Below, one piece after another: positions 1 to 5,631 of a DNA stretch of 5,631 bases. Origin of the DNA: Chloroflexota bacterium (lineage in GTDB: Bacteria; Chloroflexota; Anaerolineae; UBA1429); the NCBI GenBank assembly GCA_012513725.1, contig JAAZBQ010000357.1, forward strand, positions 1 through 5,631, written 5' to 3'. A program made the translations under genes and the position numbers. The notes beneath the pieces are model-generated. The model worked only from the letters and a program-made list of their open reading frames with translations, made no database searches and was not told where the DNA came from. Position 1 is the first letter of the stretch. Every line of letters begins with the position of its first letter.

Positions 1-2
1 CC

Positions 3-236
3 GAGGCCGTGCAGAACCACACCACGCACACCGGCCTGGAGGTGCAGACTGGCACCGCCCTGGCCCGGCGGCTGAGGGCCCCCCTGGGCGTGTTGTGGTT
101 CCTGGCCATCCCGGCGTTCCTCCTGGCCCTGCTGTCGCTGGCGTGTGGCCGCGCGGGCCAGGCCTGCGCCCTGGGCATCCCCGCAGTGGCGACGTGGGTG
201 CTCTTTTGGTTCCTGTACCAGCGCAAGGCGGGATGA
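3..236 (+). CDS. C-terminal fragment of a small membrane protein, function unknown
   Basis: The frame is open from the left edge of the window (codons GAG GCC precede a GTG at 9) to a TGA at 234-236, so the true start may lie outside. Codon third positions are almost all G or C, which argues for real coding. The visible 77 residues have a polar N-terminal part rich in His and Thr, then two hydrophobic segments. Counting from the GTG, these are about residues 26-46 (LGVLWFLAIPAFLL...) and 52-70 (ending VLFWFLYQ), separated by a short loop with Gly, Arg and two Cys. A basic tail, QRKAG, ends the protein. This looks like a two-helix membrane hairpin at the C-terminus of a longer protein, or a small two-helix protein if the GTG is the start. 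I do not recognise a family. The gene converges on the patatin gene, 5 bp from its stop codon. Confidence 0.65.
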   Translation, partial: EAVQNHTTHTGLEVQTGTALARRLRAPLGVLWFLAIPAFLLALLSLACGRAGQACALGIPAVATWVLFWFLYQRKAG

Positions 237-241
237 CCCCG

Positions 242-1132
242 TCAGGGGGCTATCGACGCCTGGCCGCGGCGGCGCTCCTCCTGCGCGATGGTAGACACCG
301 CATCGCGGATCTGACCGAGGGCGCTGCGGGCCGCCACCTCCCCCGCCGCAATGACCTCACGCGCATGGGAGAACCCACGTAGCGGCGTGATGTCGGGCGG
401 GATATCCGGCGTGAGGAGCACCTCCGGCGCGGCCTCCCGCAGCTTTTGCCGGGCGATTTCCTCGATCATGATCTGGAGCGACTCGTACAGAATGCCCAGG
501 GTCTCGCGGATCGGCGCCGGCAGCAGGATGCCCTGACCGTACTGGGGGAACGACCCGCCCCCGATCGCCCCGTGGACGTTCACCGCGATGAGCACATCGG
601 CCCCCATGCGCCGTGCGACATCGGCGGGCACGTTGTTCAGCACCCCGCCGTCGACGAGCAACTGCCCCTCCGTCTCCACCGGAGTGAACACGCCGGGCAC
701 GGCGATGGTCGCGCGCACGGCAGTCGCCACGGGGCCGCTGGAGAGGACCACCTCGCTGTGCCGGTACAGGTCGACCGCCACGACGGCCGCCGGGGTCTGG
801 AGGTCGTCAAAGGTACAGCAGCCGAGGCGCTCCTCAAGATAGTCCACGACGTGCTGGCCCTTGAAGAGCCCGCGGCGCAACAGAGAGGCGTCCGTTAGCG
901 GGAACAGCATCCGCCGGCTGGTCATGCACAGCGCCTCTTCCTCCAGTTCGGCCGCCGTGAGCCCCGAGGCATAGAGGCAGGCGATCAGCCCGCCCATGCT
1001 GGTGCCCGCCAGCAGGTCGACGGGGATACCCTCGGCCTCGAGGACCTTTAGCACGCCGATGTGGGCCAGCCCGCGGGCCCCACCCCCGCCGAGCGCCAGC
1101 CCCACTCTGGGCCAGTCCGCCATGCTCGCCAT
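242..1132 (-). CDS. Patatin-like phospholipase / serine hydrolase, RssA-type
   Basis: A 296-residue protein of the patatin-like phospholipase family, whose members are lipid acyl hydrolases with a Ser-Asp catalytic dyad. The oxyanion-hole motif GGGGARG is at residues 15-21. The nucleophile elbow GTSMG is at 43-47, so Ser45 is the nucleophile. The catalytic Asp161 lies in DGG (161-163), followed by NNVP. The conserved block before it (ATIAVPGVFTPV, 141-152) is also present. There is no signal peptide or membrane segment, so it should be cytoplasmic or peripherally membrane-bound. Its length and compactness match the bacterial RssA/YchK/YlbK group better than long multi-domain patatins; the true substrate cannot be read from sequence. 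The ATG at 1132 is preferred over the ATG three codons later: AAGGGAG (1144-1150) and GGAAG (1137-1141) lie 11 and 4 nt before it. The C-terminal tail is charged (QEERRRGQ). A promoter-like element lies about 80-110 bp upstream. Confidence 0.93.
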   Translation of the reverse strand: MASMADWPRVGLALGGGGARGLAHIGVLKVLEAEGIPVDLLAGTSMGGLIACLYASGLTAAELEEEALCMTSRRMLFPLTDASLLRRGLFKGQHVVDYLEERLGCCTFDDLQTPAAVVAVDLYRHSEVVLSSGPVATAVRATIAVPGVFTPVETEGQLLVDGGVLNNVPADVARRMGADVLIAVNVHGAIGGGSFPQYGQGILLPAPIRETLGILYESLQIMIEEIARQKLREAAPEVLLTPDIPPDITPLRGFSHAREVIAAGEVAARSALGQIRDAVSTIAQEERRRGQASIAP

Positions 1133-1187
1133 CGTTCTTCCGTCTCCCTTGGTGTCTCGGTGGTTTTTGTGTTGCGTACCGTCTCAC

Positions 1188-1216
1188 ACGAATCCCACGC
1201 ATGTGGGACGAATCCC
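1188..1216 (-). promoter_or_regulatory. Operator-like site: paired ACGAATCCC repeats flanking an inverted repeat
   Basis: ACGAATCCC occurs at 1188-1196 and again at 1208-1216, exactly 20 bp apart, about two helical turns. Between and overlapping them is TCCCACGCATGTGGGA (1193-1208), a perfect 6-bp inverted repeat with a 4-bp centre. The first copy met by polymerase (1208-1216) overlaps the candidate -10 of the patatin promoter and the rest covers the expected start and first transcribed bases. That position is typical of repressor operators. The inverted repeat would also form a small hairpin at the very 5' end of the leader. The binding protein is unknown; no DNA-binding regulator is encoded in this window. 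Confidence 0.45.
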
Positions 1217-1243
1217 TAGAACAAAGGAACAAACCATAGTCAA
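1215..1243 (-). promoter_or_regulatory. Candidate sigma-70-type promoter for the patatin gene
   Basis: Read on the minus strand, TTGACT (1238-1243) matches five of six bases of the -35 consensus. A 17-nt spacer separates it from TCTAGG (1215-1220), a weak -10 matching three of six. Transcription would start near 1208, giving a leader of about 75 nt before the ATG at 1132. The good -35 and ideal spacing support the call. The poor -10 suggests a weak or activator-dependent promoter, or a different sigma factor. Copies of an operator-like motif overlap the -10 and the expected start. Confidence 0.45.
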
Positions 1244-1478
1244 CCTAGATGCAGCGGATGGCCCCGAACGGGATGGCGCGTGCCAGGGATCATCTGGCCT
1301 CTCTGGCGGGAGGGTGCAGGACGGCATGCCCCGGCCGGTACCGCACCATCTGCCCGACAATCCGCACGCTTCCCGCGTCACCCGTCGCTTCCGCCCAACC
1401 TACCTTCCGCTTCTTCTATTCGTGTCATATGTCCGTCATTCGCGGGATTCGTGATAGGGCGCCCCGCGGCGAAAGATC

Positions 1479-3395
1479 CTACGCTTTGGGCAAAAAGATC
1501 TCGAACGTGGTGCCGCGCTGCGGTTCGCTCTGCACCTCGATCAGCCCACCCACCTGCCGAACCATCCCGTACACGGCCGAGAGGCCCAGCCCGTCGCTCT
1601 CCGCCCGATCGCGTGTGGTGAAAAAGGGCTCAAAGACGCGGCTCCTGGTATCCGCATCCATCCCGGAGCCGGTGTCGCTCACGCGCAGCAGCACAAAGTC
1701 CCCCGCGCTGACATCGCGGTGCTCGGCGACGTCGGCCTCGGTCAAGAACACGTTCCGCGTCTCGAGCGTGAACGTGTCACCCGGGCCCATCGCGGCGGAG
1801 GCGTTGGCGGCCATCTCCTCGAGCCCCTGCCGGAGCCGGTGGGCATCAATGCGCACGGCATTGGCGTCGGGAGCCAGTTCCAGGCGGAGCTCCACGTTTT
1901 CGCCCAGGATCCCCGAGAACTCCTCGTACATCGCCTGGATCAGGTCGTTCAGATCCACCGCCGTGAGGCGCAAGAGCTGCTGCCGGCTATATGCCAGTAG
2001 CTGCGCGATCACCTCACCGGCCCGCTCTCCGGCCTTGCGTATCTCTTCCAGGTCGTCGCGCAGCGCCTCGTTGTCTACCGTCTCCTCCAGGGCAAAATCC
2101 GCATAGCCGTTGATCACGGTGAGGAGGTTGTTCAGGTCGTGGGCGAGCCCCCCGGCCAGCTGGCCGACGGCCTCCATCTTGCGGGCCTCGCGAAGCCTCT
2201 CTTCCAGCCGCTTCCGATCGGTGACGTCGCGGTTCGAGGTCCGCCAGCCGAGAAAGGCGCCATCCTCGCGGTGCACCGGCTGGCAGACGCGCTCGATCCA
2301 GCGCGTTTCGCCGTTGCGCGAGATGATGCGGAACTGGTACTCGTGGGGCAACATCTCCCCGTCGCCGGCGGTGGGCAGCACCAGGCCCCGGTCCTCTAGC
2401 ACGGTGATGTCCACCAGGAGGTGGGGGTTGGCCAGGAACTCTTCGCGGGCATACCCCGTGATGCGCTGGCACGCCGGGGAGACATAGATGTAGGATCCGT
2501 CGGCGGCCAGCCAGTCCTCCCAGTCGTGGGAGTACTCGACGGCGGTGCGGAAACGCTCCTCGCTGGCCTTGAGGTCCTGCTCGGCGCGCACCTGCTCGGT
2601 GATGTCGCGGCAGACCGAGTATAGCGCATCCTGACCGAACCAGGATCCCGCCGTGACGTGCGTCTCGATGGGAATGCGCTCGCCTTCCTGGGCGACGAGG
2701 TGCAGCCGTCCGTGGGCGGGCCGCCCGGCCGCGGCATCGGCCAGGATGGCCAGCGCCTGCTCGCCCTCCTCCGGAGGGTGCACCGCGGCGATGGACTGGC
2801 CCTCGAGGGCCTCGGGCGGGTAGCCCAGCCGCTGGTGCACCACGGGATTGGTGTGGATGATGCGGCCCTCGGTATCCAGGAGAAAGAGGAAATCGTCGAT
2901 CGTATCGAACAGCGACTGGAGGCTGCGCCGGCTGATCTCCAGCGCCCGCTCGGCGCGCTTGCGCTCGGCGACCTCGGCCTCCAGCTCCTTGTTGAGTGCG
3001 CGCAGCGCCACCATATCGCCCCAGCGGGCCAGGGCCACGGCGATGGCGCGCTCCATCTCCCGGACGTCCGCCGGCTTGACGAGATACGCCCCCACCCCGG
3101 CCTGCGCCGCCCGTTCGAGAAGGGCCGGCGTGTCGTAGGCCGACAGGATGACCACCGGCACCGGCGAGTGCTCGCCGATCTGCTGGGCGGCCTCGATCCC
3201 ATCCATATCGGGGAGGCCGATGTCCATGAGCACCACATCGGGACGCAGGTCGGCCGTCATCTCGATTGCCTGGCGGCCGGTTTCCGCGCGGCTCACCACG
3301 CGGAGCCCAGCGTGCTCCAGCATGGCCTGGATCATCTCGCCCACCATCGGCTCGTCCTCGACGACGAGGACGCGAGCGTTCTCGCTAGCCTTCAT
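1479..3395 (-). CDS. Hybrid sensor histidine kinase: REC-PAS-PAS-HisKA-HATPase
   Basis: A 638-residue soluble kinase with its receiver domain at the N-terminus. REC spans about residues 7-120: acidic pair Glu13-Asp14, phosphoacceptor Asp58 in MDIGLPDMDG, Ser85, and Lys107 in VKP. A charged coiled coil (about 128-158) leads to PAS 1 (159-270, ending CRDITE) and PAS 2 (280-395, ending NRDVTDRK). PAS 2 has the Trp-rich DWEDW and the YIYVSPACQRITGY signature common in such kinases. The HisKA H-box has His419 in AHDLNN. The HATPase domain (about 510-637) keeps Asn531, DTGSGM (574-579) and FEPFFTT (588-594). It differs from consensus in the N-box (LEEMAANA, Glu527 where the first Asn is usual) and the G2 box (SDGLGL instead of GTGLGL). 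No membrane segment is seen. The ATG at 3395 is chosen because AGGGAGGG lies 6 nt upstream and REC begins right after it. The catalytic core resembles the neighbouring kinase. The output partner is not in the window. Confidence 0.93.
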   Translation of the reverse strand: MKASENARVLVVEDEPMVGEMIQAMLEHAGLRVVSRAETGRQAIEMTADLRPDVVLMDIGLPDMDGIEAAQQIGEHSPVPVVILSAYDTPALLERAAQAGVGAYLVKPADVREMERAIAVALARWGDMVALRALNKELEAEVAERKRAERALEISRRSLQSLFDTIDDFLFLLDTEGRIIHTNPVVHQRLGYPPEALEGQSIAAVHPPEEGEQALAILADAAAGRPAHGRLHLVAQEGERIPIETHVTAGSWFGQDALYSVCRDITEQVRAEQDLKASEERFRTAVEYSHDWEDWLAADGSYIYVSPACQRITGYAREEFLANPHLLVDITVLEDRGLVLPTAGDGEMLPHEYQFRIISRNGETRWIERVCQPVHREDGAFLGWRTSNRDVTDRKRLEERLREARKMEAVGQLAGGLAHDLNNLLTVINGYADFALEETVDNEALRDDLEEIRKAGERAGEVIAQLLAYSRQQLLRLTAVDLNDLIQAMYEEFSGILGENVELRLELAPDANAVRIDAHRLRQGLEEMAANASAAMGPGDTFTLETRNVFLTEADVAEHRDVSAGDFVLLRVSDTGSGMDADTRSRVFEPFFTTRDRAESDGLGLSAVYGMVRQVGGLIEVQSEPQRGTTFEIFLPKA

Positions 3396-3401
3396 CGGTG
3401 G

Positions 3402-3409
3402 CCCTCCCT
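3402..3409 (-). promoter_or_regulatory. Shine-Dalgarno that sets the start of the REC-first kinase
   Basis: On the minus strand AGGGAGGG lies 6 nt before the ATG at 3393-3395. The frame can be read further upstream to a TTG at 3474-3476, but that adds 27 Arg-, Gly- and Pro-rich residues outside any domain and has no comparable ribosome binding site. Confidence 0.8.
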
Positions 3410-3410
3410 G

Positions 3411-3429
3411 CGAGCGCGCTCGTGCGCGC
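3411..3429 (-). other. GC-rich hairpin just upstream of the kinase ribosome binding site
   Basis: GCGCGC (3424-3429) and GCGCGC (3414-3419) form a perfect 6-bp stem with a 4-nt loop. An overlapping alternative is the 12-bp palindrome CGAGCGCGCTCG (3411-3422). In the mRNA this structure ends only a few nucleotides before the Shine-Dalgarno at 3402-3409, so it might affect ribosome access. Alternating GC is common in such DNA and the pairing could be chance. Confidence 0.35.
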
Positions 3430-3621
3430 GGCGACGCGGGGTGTGCTGTGCGGCCGCTGCAACCAGCACCGGCCAATGCGTTGTGGGATCCATTCGCTGC
3501 CCTCTTGTCTGGCTACGGGTGGGCTACGGGGTGGCGCACAGGCCGCCCACACGGTCGCTCTGCCAGCAGGGAAGGGAGGGGGTGAGAGGCAAATCGGCGA
3601 TTGTAGCGGTTTCGGCGTCTG

Positions 3622-3645
3622 GCGCCCGCCTCCACCGGCAGGCGC
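3622..3645 (-). terminator. Strong hairpin after the GAF/PAS kinase gene, possible terminator
   Basis: On the minus strand GCGCCTGCC (3637-3645) pairs with GGCGGGCGC (3622-3630) across a 6-nt loop: nine pairs, one of them G-U. It begins about 20 nt after the stop codon at 3665-3667, a typical terminator position. No U-run follows (CAGACGCC comes next), so it is not a canonical intrinsic terminator. It may work as a U-less terminator, as a 3' end stabiliser, or only slow polymerase, leaving read-through into the next kinase. Confidence 0.45.
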
Positions 3646-3664
3646 GTTGCTTGATGTCAGGCGA

Positions 3665-5631
3665 CTAGTCTAGAGCACACGCCGTGTCGAGCACCGTGCG
3701 CACCTTGCGAGCCAAGCCCTCGACCGAAAACGGCTTTTCGATGAAACTGGTGCCCGGCGCCAGGACGCCCTGGCGCAGGATGGCGTGGTCCGTGTACCCC
3801 GAAGTGTACAGGGTACGGAAACCAGCGCAAACCCGGCCGAGCCGACCGACCAGGTCCATGCCGTTCATGCCGGGCATCACCACGTCGGTCATCACCAGGT
3901 CCACGGGCTCCTGGCGTGCGGAGAACAGCGCCAGGGCGTCGCTGCTGCCGGCAGCCTCCAGCACGGTGTAGCCGAGCCGTTCGAGCACCGTCACGGTGAA
4001 CAGCCGCGCGTCGGGCTTGTCCTCGACGACCATCACGGTCTCCGAGCCCCCCGGCAGTTGCGCCGTCGCCTCGCAGCTCGGCCGCGCGACCACGGGCGGG
4101 GCGTCGGCCCGCGGCAGGTAGATCTTGAACACCGTGCCGTGATTCGCCTCGCTGTACACATAGATCTCGCCGCCGAACTGCTTGACGATGCCGTACACGG
4201 TGGCGAGCCCCAGGCCGGTGCCCTTGCCGGGATCCTTGGTGGTGTGAAAGGGCTCAAAGAGGTGGGCGAGCACCTGGGGCGCCATGCCACAGCCCGTATC
4301 CGAGACCACCACCCGCACGTACTGCCCCGGCCGGAGGCCCAGGTGACCGGCGCTGAACTCCTCGTCCAGCGTGATGTTGGCAGTCTCGATGATCAGCGCG
4401 CCCCCCGTGGGCATGGCGTCGCGCGCGTTCACGGCCAGGTTCAGGAGGACCTGCTCCACCTGGGCGGCATCCGCCTTGGTGGCGCCGAGGTCCTCGGCGA
4501 GGTTCAGATCCAGGATGATGTCCTCGCCGAGCACGCGGCTCAGCATGGAGCACATCCCGTCGATCACCTCGTTGACGTCAATGATCTCCAACTCGAGGTC
4601 CTGCCGTCGACTGAGCGCCAACAACTGGCGCGTCAGCTTGGCCGCGCGCTCGCCGGCCCGCCGGATCTCCTCGAGATCGTGACGCAGCGGGTCATCCTCC
4701 GGGAGCCTGCGCACCATGAACTGGCTATAGCCGTTGATCACCGTCAGGAGGTTGTTAAAGTCGTGGGCGACGCCGCCGGCCAGCTGGCCGATGGCCTCCA
4801 TCTTGGACGACTGGCGCAACTGATCCTCGAGCAGCCGCCGCTCGGTGATATCCGAGGTGACGAGAACCGCGCCCGCGATCTGCTGCTCCTCTCGGATGGG
4901 GCCCAGGCGCACCGAGAACCAGCGCAGATCGCCCGAGCCGCCGCTGGACACCTCGACGGTGTGGCGCTCGCCGCGGTCGAACACCCGCTCGAGCGCCTCG
5001 CGCAGCGCGGACCGCTGGTCGGGCCGGATCAGGCCGAACACGTTCTGCCCGGTTACGTCTCGGCCATCGCGGTGAGAGAGCGGGCGACTGGCGAACAGGA
5101 TCGTTCCGTCGCGCTCCACGGTCATGATGGCGCTCGGTACGCTTTCCACCAGGGAGCGCCACTTTGCCTCTGACTGGGCGAGGGCCGCCTGCATCCGCTG
5201 GCGGTCGGCGATCTCCTGGCGGAGTTCCTCATTGGCGCGGGCCAGTTCGCCGGTGCGCTCGGATACCCGCTGATCGAGGTGGTCGTGCGCGCGCTGCAGG
5301 TCGCGCTCGGCGCGGCGTCGCTCGGTGAGGGAGGCGACATAGTTGGCCAGGCTGGCGGCGATGCGCAGGGTCACCTCGTCGAGTTCCACCACATCGGGAT
5401 GTGCCAGGGTGAGCGCGCCCACCACGCGCTGCTCCACCGTCATGGGCACCACCACGAGGGTCTTGACACCGAGCCGCTGCAGGGTCTTGTTCGCGTGGGC
5501 AGAGCGCCCCCAGACGTGGGCCTCGATGAGCGTCTGCCCGGTGCGCACCACGGTGCCGGAGAGCGTCTCGTCGAGGGGCACCTCCAGCGCCTCGGGGGTT
5601 ACGGGGCTGGCCAGGCCATAGGCGGCATCGA
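3665..5631 (-). CDS. Hybrid sensor histidine kinase: GAF-PAS-HisKA-HATPase-REC (N-terminus outside window)
   Basis: The frame is open through the right edge of the window. Residues here are counted from an in-frame GTG at 5579-5581; 16 further coding residues (DAAYGLASPVTPEALE) precede it and belong to the same domain. The N-terminal part, to about residue 85, is the C-terminal half of a GAF domain (LGVKTLVVVPMTVEQRVVGALTL). A long coiled-coil signal helix follows (87-137, with LDQRVSERTGELARANEELR), then one PAS domain (138-250, ending TSDITERR). HisKA has His273 in AHDFNN. The HATPase domain (about 370-490) is intact: LLNLAVNARDAM with Asn385, DTGCGM (428-433), FEPFHTT, GTGLGL (454-459). 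A C-terminal REC (515-632) has Asp521, phosphoacceptor Asp566 in TDVVMPGMNG, Thr593 and Lys616 in EKPF. This is the usual hybrid kinase layout, with His-to-Asp transfer expected within the protein. No membrane segment is visible in this part. The stop is TAG at 3665-3667. Confidence 0.93.
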   Translation of the reverse strand, partial: DAAYGLASPVTPEALEVPLDETLSGTVVRTGQTLIEAHVWGRSAHANKTLQRLGVKTLVVVPMTVEQRVVGALTLAHPDVVELDEVTLRIAASLANYVASLTERRRAERDLQRAHDHLDQRVSERTGELARANEELRQEIADRQRMQAALAQSEAKWRSLVESVPSAIMTVERDGTILFASRPLSHRDGRDVTGQNVFGLIRPDQRSALREALERVFDRGERHTVEVSSGGSGDLRWFSVRLGPIREEQQIAGAVLVTSDITERRLLEDQLRQSSKMEAIGQLAGGVAHDFNNLLTVINGYSQFMVRRLPEDDPLRHDLEEIRRAGERAAKLTRQLLALSRRQDLELEIIDVNEVIDGMCSMLSRVLGEDIILDLNLAEDLGATKADAAQVEQVLLNLAVNARDAMPTGGALIIETANITLDEEFSAGHLGLRPGQYVRVVVSDTGCGMAPQVLAHLFEPFHTTKDPGKGTGLGLATVYGIVKQFGGEIYVYSEANHGTVFKIYLPRADAPPVVARPSCEATAQLPGGSETVMVVEDKPDARLFTVTVLERLGYTVLEAAGSSDALALFSARQEPVDLVMTDVVMPGMNGMDLVGRLGRVCAGFRTLYTSGYTDHAILRQGVLAPGTSFIEKPFSVEGLARKVRTVLDTACALD

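Larger units (their letters stand above)
1187..1453. repeat. Imperfect 23-bp inverted repeats bounding most of the intergenic region
   Basis: The left arm (1187-1209) and the reverse complement of the right arm (1431-1453) match at 19 of 23 positions by hand alignment. They share an unbroken CACGAATCCC at the outer end, then interrupted matches ending GGAC. The span is 267 bp and carries no open frame of its own that looks real. Two readings fit: distant binding sites of one regulator that could loop the DNA, or a small non-autonomous transposon-like element (MITE). No clear target-site duplication is visible outside the arms. Confidence 0.4.
1133..1478. other. 346-bp non-coding region between kinase stop and patatin start
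   Basis: No convincing gene is seen on either strand. The region contains the ribosome binding site and a probable promoter for the patatin gene, plus a set of ACGAATCCC repeats described separately. The partial motif ATTCGTG also occurs at 1418-1424, making three ATTCGTG cores counting 1447-1453 and the reverse-strand copy at 1186-1192. The part nearest the kinase stop has a weak inverted repeat (CGCGGG 1441-1446 / CCCGCG 1463-1468, 16-nt loop) without a T-run, so no good intrinsic terminator is visible for the kinase gene. The middle part (about 1255-1415) shows no clear signal. Confidence 0.6.

Noticed and set aside
1441..1468. Inverted repeat after the REC-first kinase stop as a terminator
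   Set aside because: Only six base pairs with a 16-nt loop and no U-run follow. It also overlaps the third ACGAATCCC copy, which explains part of the sequence.
1249..2106. Plus-strand open frame starting in the intergenic region, 285 codons
   Set aside because: Most of it is antisense to the kinase ATPase domain, the product is Ser/Arg-rich without motifs, and no ribosome binding site precedes it.
3396..3476. N-terminal extension of the REC-first kinase to a TTG at 3476
   Set aside because: The extension is Arg/Gly/Pro-rich and outside the receiver fold, while the ATG at 3395 has an excellent Shine-Dalgarno at the right distance.
3511..3589. Tandem GGCTACGGG repeat and G-rich runs that could form a G-quadruplex
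   Set aside because: Each cluster has only three runs of three or more G plus a GG, and the tandem repeat has only two units. This is ordinary for GC-rich spacer DNA.
2658..3668. Long open frame on the plus strand, 336 codons
   Set aside because: It is antisense to the REC-first kinase, whose domains and motifs are clear. The product is low-complexity Arg/His/Gly-rich with no recognisable domain, as expected from a GC-rich gene read backwards.
3785..5173. Long open frame on the plus strand, 462 codons
   Set aside because: It is antisense to the GAF/PAS kinase and His/Arg/Ala-rich without domain motifs. Its length is explained by strong third-position GC bias.
5579..5581. GTG as the start of the GAF/PAS kinase
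   Set aside because: The frame stays open to the window edge and the residues before it continue into a GAF domain that would otherwise be cut in half.

Overview
This window is high-GC bacterial DNA, roughly two-thirds G+C by eye with strong G/C bias at third codon positions. The protein types (soluble hybrid sensor kinases built from GAF, PAS and receiver domains, and an RssA-like patatin) fit environmental bacteria rich in two-component signalling, such as Chloroflexota, Deltaproteobacteria-like lineages or other high-GC groups. Nothing here fixes the phylum.

Layout from left to right. Positions 3-236 (+) hold the C-terminal end of a small membrane protein that I do not recognise. It converges on a patatin-like serine hydrolase at 242-1132 (-), with only 5 bp between the two stop codons. 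A 346-bp non-coding stretch (1133-1478) follows. It holds a likely promoter for the patatin gene and an unusual set of repeats: two direct copies of ACGAATCCC 20 bp apart, an inverted repeat between them, and a third copy in the opposite orientation about 240 bp away, within longer imperfect inverted repeats. Next come two sensor kinase genes on the minus strand. At 1479-3395 is a receiver-PAS-PAS-HisKA-HATPase protein. At 3665-5631 is a GAF-PAS-HisKA-HATPase-receiver protein whose N-terminus lies beyond the window. A 269-bp gap between the kinases holds a strong hairpin just after the upstream gene and a GC-rich hairpin just before the ribosome binding site of the downstream gene.

How they may work together. 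Transcription of the three minus-strand genes runs from right to left: GAF/PAS kinase, receiver-first kinase, then patatin. The two kinases have complementary receiver placement, closely related catalytic cores and no visible membrane segment. Neither carries a DNA-binding output domain, so they look like parts of a cytoplasmic phosphorelay whose output regulator lies elsewhere. The receiver-first kinase has changed residues in the N and G2 boxes of its ATPase domain. The patatin gene appears to have its own promoter, with an operator-like repeat set over the expected start site, so it is probably regulated separately from the kinases. The most unusual non-coding signal is the ACGAATCCC repeat set at 1187-1453.
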